Notes under the pieces: model-generated | What the model was told of the DNA's origin: nothing | Database searches by the model: none | The model's input: the letters and a program-made list of their open reading frames with translations, nothing else | Shown: positions 1-6,650 of the stretch, piece after piece | Position numbering within the stretch: position 1 is the stretch's first letter | How the letters are laid out: the number at the start of each line of letters is the position of its first letter | Program-made: the position numbers and the translations under genes | NCBI GenBank assembly: GCA_002508545.1 | Contig: DAVH01000020.1 | Coordinates: 36,389 to 46,687, forward strand | Origin: Methanomassiliicoccus sp. UBA6 | GTDB lineage: Archaea; Thermoplasmatota; Thermoplasmata; Methanomassiliicoccales; Methanomassiliicoccaceae | Direction: 5' to 3' | DNA: 10,299 bases

Positions 1-731
1 ACGAAGATAAGGGTGGTGGGGTGCGAGATGACGACGAAGGCGAACAGGAACATCGCGGCGTACAGCCATTCCTTCCCCTCACGTTCCAAGCACACGAATA
101 TGAGCAGTCCGGCCACCAGGCCCATGGACTGCGGCGAGTAGTTGAACTGCAGCCAGACATTGGCGAAGGCCGAGAACAGGAACGCCAGCCGGTAATCGAG
201 CTTCGGCACGTAGGTGCGGGCGAACAGGTACAGCGCGGCCATGGTCATGATCGCCGCGAACACCGGGTAAAGCCTCAGGAACAGGAGCGCGTCCGGGCTG
301 CCGAGCAGCACGTACGACGCCCCGAGCACGAAGAACCCGGGGTAGTTGAACGCATAGGAGTTGGCGTCATCGGTCGGGAGCATCCCGTTGCGCACCAGCT
401 GCAGCGAGGAATCGTAATGCACGTACGAGTCCCAGACCGTGGGGTACGTCGAGAACATGGCGGGGGCTCCCCACAGCGCCACGAACAGCAGCACGGCCTG
501 GACGAAGAACACCGTCTCCGAGCCCGAGCGCAGCCCGATGGCCAGGGACACTGTCATGAACAGTATGCCCACCCAGTAGGAGAACGGCAGCAGGCCGAAG
601 TAGCCGAACGGGGTTCCCAAGGGGACCGCCTCGATCTGGTACCCCAGGGACGACAGCAAGCAGATGGCCATGCCTAGGAAGCTCAACACATAGAGGAACG
701 ACGGTCGGACCCTTCCCTCATCCTTGCTCAT
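1..731 (-). CDS. GT-C-like multi-pass membrane glycosyltransferase, C-terminus beyond window
   Basis: The reverse strand is open from ATG (731-729) to the left edge, giving 243 codons with no stop, so only the N-terminal part is visible. Hydrophobic segments lie near residues 11-29, 43-66, 73-93, 132-144, 148-171, 204-214 and 222-243. The loop after the third segment carries an acidic motif, WDSYVHYD (residues 100-107), followed by a Tyr/Pro-rich NYPGFF stretch. Later come NYSPQS (197-202) and SHPT (236-239). This order is typical of archaeal GT-C-fold enzymes, which transfer sugar from a polyprenyl-phosphate carrier outside the membrane and use the acidic first-loop residues in catalysis. 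GAGG sits 7 bases upstream of the ATG and a TATA box about 46 bases upstream, supporting this start. The gene is divergent from the DUF457-type gene and close to a glycan operon. Substrate cannot be told; a non-enzymatic membrane protein remains possible. Confidence 0.8.
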   Translation of the reverse strand, partial: MSKDEGRVRPSFLYVLSFLGMAICLLSSLGYQIEAVPLGTPFGYFGLLPFSYWVGILFMTVSLAIGLRSGSETVFFVQAVLLFVALWGAPAMFSTYPTVWDSYVHYDSSLQLVRNGMLPTDDANSYAFNYPGFFVLGASYVLLGSPDALLFLRLYPVFAAIMTMAALYLFARTYVPKLDYRLAFLFSAFANVWLQFNYSPQSMGLVAGLLIFVCLEREGKEWLYAAMFLFAFVVISHPTTLIF

Positions 732-744
732 CTAACTTCCTCAT

Positions 745-758
745 CCGGCGATTGCCGG
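745..758. repeat. Inverted repeat in leader of the left-hand membrane gene
   Basis: CCGGC (745-749) and GCCGG (754-758) are perfect arms around a GATT spacer. The element lies between the TATA box at 777-786 and the ATG at 731, near where minus-strand transcription should begin (about 755). It could be a small hairpin or a regulator site. No function can be shown from sequence alone. Confidence 0.4.
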
Positions 759-776
759 CACTATCCAAACATGGCT

Positions 777-786
777 CATATATAAC
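777..786 (-). promoter_or_regulatory. TATA box for the leftward membrane gene (possibly bidirectional)
   Basis: On the minus strand the sequence reads GTTATATATG, a good archaeal TATA-box match in GC-rich surroundings. A start about 25 bases downstream, near 755, would leave a leader of roughly 24 bases before the ATG at 731, with GAGG inside it. The motif also reads TATATAA on the plus strand. It could therefore serve the gene starting at 917, with a leader of about 110 bases. No other convincing TATA box is visible upstream of 917. Confidence 0.55.
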
Positions 787-789
787 TAC

Positions 790-823
790 CTTCTTCGAGA
801 AGTGGAAAAAACGGCCACTTTTC
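790..823. repeat. Overlapping inverted repeats in the divergent intergenic region
   Basis: Two mutually exclusive inverted repeats share bases. CTTCT (790-794) pairs with AGAAG (798-802) around TCG. GAGAAGTGG (797-805) pairs with CCACTTTTC (815-823) around a 9-base A-rich spacer, with one G-T wobble. They lie just downstream of the plus-strand reading of the TATA box, where a repressor site would act. Whether they bind a protein or fold in RNA is unknown. Confidence 0.35.
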
Positions 824-916
824 TATCCCCTTCGTCCAAAAGCGGGGAAAAGGTTGAAATGCGGGAGCGGACCATTGACCACCCGGCCGGGTCGGGCGGC
901 CAAGGCGCGTGAGATA

Positions 917-1609
917 ATGTGGTTACCTGGCCATGTGGCTTTCTCTTTGCTCATCTGTCTCCCATTCATCATATACCTGAAGCGGGAGAGGGCGCTCGCC
1001 CTCTCCTACCTCATGTTCTTCGCCCTCCTGCCGGACTTCCTGCACCTGGGCCCCCTGAGGTACCTGTCCCACTCGCTCATCGGCCTGGGAGTGATGCTGC
1101 TGATGCTGCTCGTTCCCCTGTTCATTCTCAGCCGCCCGCGGCCCGCCCTTATCGGGCTGGCGGCGGTCGCCTCGGGCACCCACCTTCTGGGGGACGGCTA
1201 CATCGGGTCCATTGCCCCGTTCTACCCGTGGTCGCTGGAATGGTTCCAGATCAACGAGTTCAACAGCGCGTTCGACATCCGCATGGAGGTGGTGTTCTTC
1301 GCCCTGGCCACGCTGACGGTGGTGATCGCCATGAGGCCGTGGACGGCCCTGCGCGATATATCACACTATACTAAGAGGGAGAGGAAGGGCCTGTTCCTGA
1401 CCGCCTTTCCGGTCATGGCCATCTCCGGTCTCGAGGGAGTGTACTTCATCATCGTGTCGCAGGGACCGGGGCTGATCGGCTTCCGCGCCATCCTGCTAGC
1501 GTGCTTCGGGGCGATCTTCCTGCTCTCCTCGATCTACACCGTGACAAGCGTCAGACGATATGGCCATCGTGTGTCGGACAATCTCGTTATTCAAAATGAG
1601 ATGACTTAA
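917..1609 (+). CDS. Membrane-bound putative metal-dependent hydrolase, YdjM/DUF457-like
   Basis: This encodes 230 residues starting MWLPGHVAF. ATG 917 is preferred over the in-frame TTG at 752. The extra 55 residues from TTG would be a basic, low-complexity extension, whereas the family begins right at the Gly-His motif; GTGA lies just upstream of 917. Spaced His/Asp residues fit the family pattern: H6, D40 and H43 (PDFLH), H52 (SHS), H89 and D93 (HLLGD), then FYPW (102-105). Hydrophobic segments run near 7-21, 26-38, 53-72, 76-91, 125-141, 158-180 and 191-209. Relatives are inner-membrane proteins predicted to bind metal and cleave an ester or phosphoester, but their true substrates are largely unknown. 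The last codons are more AT-rich than the body. The glycan operon downstream suggests, without proving, an envelope role. Confidence 0.82.
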   Translation: MWLPGHVAFSLLICLPFIIYLKRERALALSYLMFFALLPDFLHLGPLRYLSHSLIGLGVMLLMLLVPLFILSRPRPALIGLAAVASGTHLLGDGYIGSIAPFYPWSLEWFQINEFNSAFDIRMEVVFFALATLTVVIAMRPWTALRDISHYTKRERKGLFLTAFPVMAISGLEGVYFIIVSQGPGLIGFRAILLACFGAIFLLSSIYTVTSVRRYGHRVSDNLVIQNEMT

Positions 1610-1642
1610 TCTAGACATGGCCTGGCCGGCAAAAAACAAACA

Positions 1643-1651
1643 TTTATATAT
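1643..1651 (+). promoter_or_regulatory. TATA box of the glycosylation operon
   Basis: TTTATATAT is the best TATA box in the window. It follows an A-rich stretch at 1631-1640 that could act as the TFB-recognition element. Transcription would start near 1675, giving a leader of about 130 bases before the GTG at 1806. No other convincing promoter is seen within the six-gene run, so this one probably drives all of it. Confidence 0.65.
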
Positions 1652-1674
1652 GGCCTATGACAAATAAATCCTCC

Positions 1675-1805
1675 GCGCGAATAATAACCGTTGGGGCTAC
1701 TGGCATAGTAGCATATGGGGCTATAGTAACACAGAGAGTGAGTAGTATCGAAACCGATAAAACCAAGACTATTAGAGCTAGCACTGTGTATACGGGGATG
1801 AAATT
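1675..1805 (+). promoter_or_regulatory. Possible structured 5' leader of the glycosylation operon
   Basis: This AT-rich stretch holds several potential stems. GCTACT (1696-1701) and AGTAGC (1707-1712) form a perfect 6-bp hairpin around GGCAT. ACACAG (1729-1734) can pair with CTGTGT (1784-1789), enclosing a small hairpin, TATCG (1746-1750) with CGATA (1755-1759). GGGGCTA occurs twice (1693-1699 and 1717-1723), each followed at different distance by TAGTA. GGGATGA at 1795-1801 may be the ribosome-binding site. I do not recognise a known riboswitch family. The folding is by eye and short stems occur by chance, so confidence is low. Confidence 0.35.
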
Positions 1806-2651
1806 GTGACCGCGAGTAAAATAGTGGTGATGATCCCAGCGCTTAACGAGGAGCGCAGCATCGGGAAAGTTATCGACGATATTCCACGCAAGGAGCTCAT
1901 GAACAGGGGGTATGAGGTCCGCGTTGTCGTGGTTGATGGCCAGTCGACCGACAGGACCCTTGCCATCGCCCGCGAGAAGGGGGCCTACGTCCTGGTCCAG
2001 AAGGGCAGAGGCAAGGGGCTGGGCGTACGCCAGGCGATCGCGCTGTGCGACCCTCGTGAGGTCGTGCCGAAGGTTCTCGCCCTCACCGGCGGCCTGTGCG
2101 CGAAGTTCTCCGACCTCGCGTCGATGCTGGACGCCAAGTACATGATAATGATCGATGCCGACGGGACCTACCCGCCGCGCTACATACCCGACGTGATCTC
2201 GGCGCTCGAGGCCGGGGCGGACGTGGTCATGGGCTCCCGCTTCAAGGGCAACATCGCCGAGGGCGCCATGACCCCGCTGAACCACTTCGGGAACATCGTG
2301 CTGAGCGACATCGCCACGCTCCTTTACCAGCATCCCTGCACCGACCTGTGCACGGGCATGTGGGGCTTCAACTCCCACGCCCTCCGCACCCTGGAGCTGG
2401 ACTCCAAGCACTTCGAGCTCGAGGCGGAGATGTTCGCCGAGACGGTGAAGAAGGGGCTTCGCCTGGAAGAGATACCGATCAACTACCTGCCCAGGGCCGG
2501 CGAGACCAAGCTCGTTCCGCTCAAGGCGGGCGTCACCATCATGACCAAGCTGCTGGAGAGGCGCTTCTGGAGCGCGGCCGGCGAGTTCGACATGAAGGTG
2601 GCCAAGCGGACCGAGAGCCCCACTCCGAAGTTGTCCGCCCACCATATCTAG
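1806..2651 (+). CDS. Family 2 glycosyltransferase, dolichyl-phosphate-sugar synthase-like
   Basis: The product is 281 residues, starting at GTG. Motifs run in GT2 order: IPALNEE (10-16) for nucleotide binding, VVDGQSTDRT (42-51), GRGKG (67-71), the metal-binding D117-A-D119 in IDADGTYPP, and GSRF (143-146), then a CTGMWGF segment in the acceptor region. This is the soluble GT-A fold seen in dolichyl- or undecaprenyl-phosphate sugar synthases, which move a sugar from a nucleotide donor to a lipid phosphate on the cytoplasmic face. No transmembrane tail is present. An unusual stretch (about residues 81-111) sits between GKG and DAD, making that spacing roughly 24 residues longer than I expect. 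The GTG start is supported by GGGATGA upstream and by the motif beginning almost at once. It is first in the operon, 10 bases before the GT4 gene. Donor and acceptor are unknown. Confidence 0.9.
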   Translation: MTASKIVVMIPALNEERSIGKVIDDIPRKELMNRGYEVRVVVVDGQSTDRTLAIAREKGAYVLVQKGRGKGLGVRQAIALCDPREVVPKVLALTGGLCAKFSDLASMLDAKYMIMIDADGTYPPRYIPDVISALEAGADVVMGSRFKGNIAEGAMTPLNHFGNIVLSDIATLLYQHPCTDLCTGMWGFNSHALRTLELDSKHFELEAEMFAETVKKGLRLEEIPINYLPRAGETKLVPLKAGVTIMTKLLERRFWSAAGEFDMKVAKRTESPTPKLSAHHI

Positions 2652-2661
2652 AGGCCAACAG

Positions 2662-3849
2662 ATGCGAGTGGCCATGGTCACCCCTGAGTTCCTCAGCTGG
2701 GGCGGCATAGGCAGCTATGCGGTCCAGCTGGCAAAGAACCTCTCGCCGGACCATGAGGTCCACGTCATCTGCCTGGGCAAGGAGGGCCATGCTCCGAGGG
2801 CGGACAACATCACCCTGCACACGCTGGGCACCGCCAAGGACACCTTCATGTACAACAACCAGTTCCAGATCTCCTTGTGGCGCTCCTTCGCCCAGCTCAA
2901 CGACGCCTACCATTTCGACCTCCTGCACGCCAACCACGCGCAGATGGCCGATATCATGTTCAAGGTCCTGGGGGAGAAGGTGCCCTCGGTGACCACGGTG
3001 CACAGCACCATAGGCTCGCAGCGCATGGGGACCCGGGAGGCCGCTCTCCCGCTCAGCAAGCTGGAGAACTCCGAGCGGATGACCCTCCTTCTGCTTCCGC
3101 TGCTGAAGACCCTCGAGCGGGTCTACATGAGCCGCTGCAACTCGCTGATATACGTATCTGACTTCATCCGCGAGTGGTGCCAGGACAAGCTGGGCGCGAG
3201 CTGCCCGTCCAGGGTCATCCACAACGGGATCGATACCACGATGTTCTCGCCCAAGAGCGTGGAGGAGTGCCTGGAGCGCTTCCCCTCCCTGAGAGGGGTG
3301 GACAACATCGTCCTGTTCTCCGGCCGCATGATCGCGCTCAAGGGCATCCCCACGGCGCTGAAGGCGGCGACCATGGTGGACCCCGCGCTCAAGCCGACCT
3401 TCGTGTTCGCCGGGAACGGGAACTCGGAGCAGTGGAAGGCGATGGCCTCCGACCTCGGGCTCCCGCCGGAGAGGTGCCGCTTCATCGGCCCGGTGGCCTA
3501 CCACCAGATGCCGTACCTGTACCCCCTGGCCTCGGCGTTCATGCTTCCCTCTTACTCCGAGAGCTTTCCCCTGACCCTGCTGGAATCGATGGCCTGCGGG
3601 ACGCCGGTGGTGGCGTCCAACGTCGGAGGGGTGCCGGAGATGATCGAGCATGGCTCGACCGGATTGCTGGTACCCCCCAAGGATGCTGAGACTCTAGCAG
3701 AAAGTCTTAATACCGTCCTTGCCGACCACCGACTGGCAAGGTCGCTGTGCATGCGGGCCCGGGACCGGGTGCTGGAGGAGTTCAGCGCCCAGGTCATGGC
3801 CCAGCGCACTGCTGAAGTTTACAAAGAGACGGTGGATGGATGGCACTAA
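2662..3849 (+). CDS. Family 4 glycosyltransferase (GT-B fold)
   Basis: The product is 395 residues. The N-terminal Rossmann-like half begins with VAMVTPEF and the glycine-rich WGGIGSY loop (about residues 13-19) that contacts the acceptor and donor phosphates. A mid-protein HNGIDTTMF segment marks the inter-domain hinge. The C-terminal donor domain has FSGRM, then the EX7E motif E300 to E308 (ESFPLTLLE), followed by MACGTPVVAS and GGVPE. These are hallmarks of retaining GT4 enzymes using nucleotide sugars. Length is normal for the family. GAGG precedes the ATG by a short spacer and the gene starts 10 bases after the GT2 stop. Its 3' end overlaps the radical SAM gene by 10 bases, implying coupled translation. 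It probably extends a lipid-linked glycan in the cytoplasm; sugar and linkage cannot be inferred. Confidence 0.92.
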   Translation: MRVAMVTPEFLSWGGIGSYAVQLAKNLSPDHEVHVICLGKEGHAPRADNITLHTLGTAKDTFMYNNQFQISLWRSFAQLNDAYHFDLLHANHAQMADIMFKVLGEKVPSVTTVHSTIGSQRMGTREAALPLSKLENSERMTLLLLPLLKTLERVYMSRCNSLIYVSDFIREWCQDKLGASCPSRVIHNGIDTTMFSPKSVEECLERFPSLRGVDNIVLFSGRMIALKGIPTALKAATMVDPALKPTFVFAGNGNSEQWKAMASDLGLPPERCRFIGPVAYHQMPYLYPLASAFMLPSYSESFPLTLLESMACGTPVVASNVGGVPEMIEHGSTGLLVPPKDAETLAESLNTVLADHRLARSLCMRARDRVLEEFSAQVMAQRTAEVYKETVDGWH

Positions 3850-5282
3850 AGGTCCTGCTTATCAACCCTCCCAGGTTCGAGGGTATATCGGTCATTCGCG
3901 AAGAGCGATGCGAGATCACGGAACGCTACTCGGTGCTGGAACCGTACTCCCTGCTTCAGACCGCGGCCCTGCTGCGCAAGGCCGGACACCAGGTGGGCCT
4001 GGTGGACCTCAACGGCAGGGAGCTCGGGTACGATGCCCTGGAGGACGAGGTCCAGAGGTTCCGCCCGGACGCGGTGGTGTACCGGTTCACCCCGACCACC
4101 TTCGACTGGGACCAGAGGACCGCCTCCACGGTGAAGGGCGTGGACAGGAGCATCACCACCGCGGGGATCTGCTGGACCTTGCACACCATGCCCAAGCAGG
4201 TGCTGGGCGAGGCCCCCGACCAGGACTTCTATGTCCGCCAGGACTACGAGACGGTCACGCCGGCGCTCATCGACGCGCTGGCGAACGGCAGTCCCCTGGG
4301 CAACGTGGCCGGGATCGCCTACCGCGAGGGCTCCGAGATCAAAGTGACCGGCCCATCGGTGCCGCTGAAGAACTATGACTCACTGCCCCTCCCGGCCTAC
4401 GATCTCCTGCCGGACCTCAAGCCCTACTACGTCACCGCGCCGGCGGGAAGGCCGTTCACCATCCTCTACACGAGCAAGGGCTGCCCGTACAAGTGCTCCT
4501 TCTGCACCGTCGCCGGCACGCCGTGGAAGATGAGGACCGCTCCCCACATCCTCGAGGAGCTGAGATATCTCAAGGAGCACTTCGGGCTGCGGACCGCGTC
4601 GTTCTTCGACGAGACCTTCACCTTCAACCGCAAGCGGGTGGAGGAGATCTGCCGCAGCCTCATCGACGAGGACCTGAGGATCAAGTGGTACTGCAACACC
4701 AGGGCCCACCTGGTCGACGGCGAGCTGCTCGGCCTCATGCGCAAGGCGGGGTGCCGGGGCATCTCCTTCGGCATCGAGTCCGGAAGCCAGCGCATCCTAG
4801 ACACGGTGGAGAAGCATGTCACCGTGCAGCAGGCCAAGGACGCTGTGCTCGCGGCCAAGGCGCACCGGCTCAAGGTCCTGTGCTCGTTCATCTTCGGCCT
4901 GCCGGGGGAGGACTGGGAGAGCGTCGAGGAAACGCTGAAGTTCGTCCGCGAGACCTTGCCCACCTCGGCGCAGTTCAACGTCGCCGTCCCGTACCCGGGC
5001 ACCAGGCTGCACGAGCAGATCTACGGCGTGAGCGGCCTGGAGGAGCCCGATTTCCGCAAGATGTACCAGCACGCCTCCGTGGTCGGCACGGAGAAGCTCA
5101 CGCCCGAGGACCTGGACAAGGCGAGGAAGATGGCGTACAAGACGCTGTACTCCTCCGGCCGGTGGTGGGCATCGAACATCAAGCACCTGGTCCGCGAGCC
5201 CTCGGACCTATACCTTGCGACCAGGTACGCGCTGAAGATCACCAACAACTACGTGTTCCACGGCATGAAGGACGCGCACTAG
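3840..5282 (+). CDS. B12-binding-type radical SAM protein in a glycan operon
   Basis: The product is 480 residues. The N-terminal part (about 1-150) begins KVLLINPPRF and has a leucine/alanine-rich helix, LLQTAALLRKAGH, as in cobalamin-binding-like domains of class B radical SAM enzymes. A LPLPAYDLLP linker, common in this class, precedes the radical SAM domain. There C215, C219 and C222 (CPYKCSFC) should ligate the 4Fe-4S cluster that cleaves S-adenosylmethionine. SFGIESGSQ and FIFGLPGED are further typical core segments. Relatives methylate or otherwise remodel unreactive carbons in lipids, sugars or antibiotics. Embedding between two GT4 genes, with a 10-base overlap upstream and 7 bases downstream, suggests the substrate is a glycan or its lipid carrier. 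GGTGG at 3831-3835 lies just before the ATG. Whether cobalamin is really bound is uncertain because no DxHxxG motif is seen. Confidence 0.9.
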   Translation: MALKVLLINPPRFEGISVIREERCEITERYSVLEPYSLLQTAALLRKAGHQVGLVDLNGRELGYDALEDEVQRFRPDAVVYRFTPTTFDWDQRTASTVKGVDRSITTAGICWTLHTMPKQVLGEAPDQDFYVRQDYETVTPALIDALANGSPLGNVAGIAYREGSEIKVTGPSVPLKNYDSLPLPAYDLLPDLKPYYVTAPAGRPFTILYTSKGCPYKCSFCTVAGTPWKMRTAPHILEELRYLKEHFGLRTASFFDETFTFNRKRVEEICRSLIDEDLRIKWYCNTRAHLVDGELLGLMRKAGCRGISFGIESGSQRILDTVEKHVTVQQAKDAVLAAKAHRLKVLCSFIFGLPGEDWESVEETLKFVRETLPTSAQFNVAVPYPGTRLHEQIYGVSGLEEPDFRKMYQHASVVGTEKLTPEDLDKARKMAYKTLYSSGRWWASNIKHLVREPSDLYLATRYALKITNNYVFHGMKDAH

Positions 5283-5289
5283 GTAGACC

Positions 5290-6474
5290 ATGGAAACCGA
5301 ACGCATCGTGATGACCTCGACCTTCTACCCGCCCTATCACCTTGGCGGGGACGCGGTGCACGTTAGGTACCTGGCCGAGGAGCTTGTGAGGCGGGGCCAC
5401 GAGGTGCACGTCCTGCACAGCCGGGACGCCTTCGACCTCAAGGCCAAGGGCAAGGATCCATCGCCGGCCCCGTCCGAGGTCATCGTTCACCCCATCAGCA
5501 CCTCCCTGGGCGGAGCGTCGGCCCAGCTGACCTACATCACCGGGAGGAGCAGGGCGGCAGAGCGCGAGCTTCGGAAGGTGGTGAGCGAGGTCCGCCCGTC
5601 GTGGGTGCACCATCACAACATCTCCCTGCTGGGGCAGGGTATGCTGAGCGTCCAGGGCGTTCCTCAGCTGTACACCGTTCACGATCACTGGCCGGTGTGC
5701 CCCCGGAGCGACCTGGAGTACCTGGGACGGGTGACGTGCACCGAGAACCGCTGCGTGTCGTGCTCGCTCCGCACCGGCCGGCCTCCCCAGCTGTGGCGGG
5801 GAAGCGGCTTCAGGAAGAGGCTCGAGAGGATCGACCGGATCATAGCTCCCTCGGAGTACATGTCCAGGTTCCTGAGGGAGCGGGCCTCGCTGCCCTCGAC
5901 GGTGCTGCCGAACTTCGTGCCCCCGCCCGGAGCGGTGGAGAGGAAGAGCACGACCCCTCACTTCGTGTTCGTCGGGGTGCTGGAGAGGCACAAGGGCCTG
6001 GATGTCCTGCTGCGCGGCTACGAGGAGCGGGGAGTGGAGGCGGAATTGCACGTCCTGGGCAGCGGCAGCCTGGAGAACGAGCTGAGGACGGCCGGCGAAC
6101 GCACCGGGGGCCGGGTCCGGGCGCTGGGGTTCCTCTCCCGGAAGGAGGTCCTGGAGGAGGTGGCCACGGCCATCGCGCTCGTGGCGCCGTCGATCTGCCA
6201 GGAGAACTCGCCCCTGTCGTGCATCGAGGCCCTGTCGGTCGGCACCCCGCTCATCGTCTCCGGCAACGGCGGCCTGCCGGACCTGGTGGCCGGAGGCTGC
6301 GGGCTGGTGGTCGACACTACTCCCGAGGGCATCGGGGAGGGCATGCGCCGCCTGGAAAAGGGAGCGGAGGAGCGGAGCGAGGCATCGCGCCGGGCGCTGG
6401 AGCGGTACGAGAGGTTCCACAGCCCGGAGAGCTACATGCGCTCCTACCTGGAACTGGGGAGGGGGTCGGCATGA
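5290..6474 (+). CDS. Family 4 glycosyltransferase with a cysteine cluster
   Basis: The product is 394 residues. The N-terminal half has TSTFYPPYHLGGDAVH, including the Gly-Gly acceptor/phosphate loop, then HHHN and HDHWPVCP. The C-terminal half has FVGVLERHKGLD and the EX7E motif E305 to E313 (ENSPLSCIE), followed by SVGTPLIVS and GGLPD, as in retaining GT4 enzymes. Four cysteines, C137, C150, C155 and C158, cluster after HDHWPV. A similar WP-x-C-P region with further cysteines occurs, from memory, in a subset of GT4 enzymes and may bind a metal or form a structural knob. It starts 7 bases after the radical SAM gene, with only a weak GGTAG upstream. Its TGA overlaps the ATG of the 59-codon gene as ATGA. 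It most likely adds a sugar to the same glycan; donor unknown. Confidence 0.9.
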   Translation: METERIVMTSTFYPPYHLGGDAVHVRYLAEELVRRGHEVHVLHSRDAFDLKAKGKDPSPAPSEVIVHPISTSLGGASAQLTYITGRSRAAERELRKVVSEVRPSWVHHHNISLLGQGMLSVQGVPQLYTVHDHWPVCPRSDLEYLGRVTCTENRCVSCSLRTGRPPQLWRGSGFRKRLERIDRIIAPSEYMSRFLRERASLPSTVLPNFVPPPGAVERKSTTPHFVFVGVLERHKGLDVLLRGYEERGVEAELHVLGSGSLENELRTAGERTGGRVRALGFLSRKEVLEEVATAIALVAPSICQENSPLSCIEALSVGTPLIVSGNGGLPDLVAGGCGLVVDTTPEGIGEGMRRLEKGAEERSEASRRALERYERFHSPESYMRSYLELGRGSA

Positions 6475-6650
6475 CCGTCGTGGTCTCACCGCGGCCCTCC
6501 GTTACCGGGGTAACGGGCGAGGGGAACGGGCTAATAGAGGGACCGTGCATATGGGCGAGAGAGGCGAGCGAGGTGTCCGGGACGTTCGACACGTATCTAC
6601 GTTCGATGCGCGCGGCGGGCCAGTTCGCAGGGAGGACGAGGGATGCTTAG
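6471..6650 (+). CDS. Small unrecognised protein (59 aa) inside the glycan operon
   Basis: I do not recognise this product. It starts MTVVVSPRPSV and ends at TAG 6648-6650. Its ATG overlaps the upstream GT4 stop as ATGA. A GGGGAGGGGG purine run lies a few bases before the ATG as a strong ribosome-binding site. Its last codons overlap the acyltransferase start by 8 bases. Both junctions fit coupled translation, the main reason to call it real. About 45 of 59 codons end in G or C, somewhat below the neighbours but far above what AT-rich non-coding DNA would give. It has no membrane segment, signal peptide or zinc motif, and a single cysteine. The middle (IEGPCIWAREASEV) is mildly amphipathic. 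It could be a small partner protein, a translated spacer keeping ribosomes moving to the next gene, or not a gene at all. A perfect palindrome lies inside it. Confidence 0.5.
   Translation: MTVVVSPRPSVTGVTGEGNGLIEGPCIWAREASEVSGTFDTYLRSMRAAGQFAGRTRDA
6499..6516 (+). repeat. Perfect 8-bp-arm palindrome, potential hairpin
   Basis: CCGTTACC (6499-6506) and GGTAACGG (6509-6516) are perfect complements two bases apart. In RNA this gives a 7-bp stem with a CGGG tetraloop. It lies about 30 bases inside the small gene, between the second GT4 and the acyltransferase. It has no T-run after it, so it is not an obvious terminator. It could be an RNA processing or stabilising hairpin, a protein-binding palindrome, or chance. 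Confidence 0.5.

Noticed and set aside
752..916. N-terminal extension of the DUF457-like protein from TTG 752
   Set aside because: The 55 added residues are basic and unlike any membrane-hydrolase N-terminus. They cross the divergent promoter region, and the family motif begins at residue 5 from ATG 917.
1612..1636. GGCCTGGCCGGC followed by six A residues as a terminator
   Set aside because: The arms are short and imperfect, and the homopolymer is A rather than T on the coding strand of the upstream gene. The A-run is better explained as part of the promoter upstream of the TATA box.
1657..1809. A 50-codon open frame overlapping the GT2 start (stop TGA in GTGA)
   Set aside because: Its ATG lies only a few bases after the TATA box, ahead of the expected transcript start. 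Only about 40% of codons end in G or C, far below the real genes nearby. It looks like non-coding leader despite the neat 4-base overlap.
1644..2708. Long minus-strand open frame of 354 codons
   Set aside because: It lies opposite the GT2 gene, is rich in Arg, Gly, His and Gln as expected from the reverse of GC-rich coding DNA, and has no recognisable motif. The plus strand carries complete GT2 motifs.
2539..3651. Long minus-strand open frame of 370 codons
   Set aside because: It mirrors the GT4 gene, has shadow-type composition and no family motif.
5601..6470. Upstream continuation of the small gene's frame inside the GT4 gene
   Set aside because: The frame is open upstream only as a shadow of GT4. 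The ribosome-binding site and ATGA overlap at 6471 mark a more sensible start.
5239..6489. Long minus-strand open frame of 416 codons
   Set aside because: It is antisense to the second GT4 gene, whose catalytic motifs are intact; length alone comes from the high GC content.
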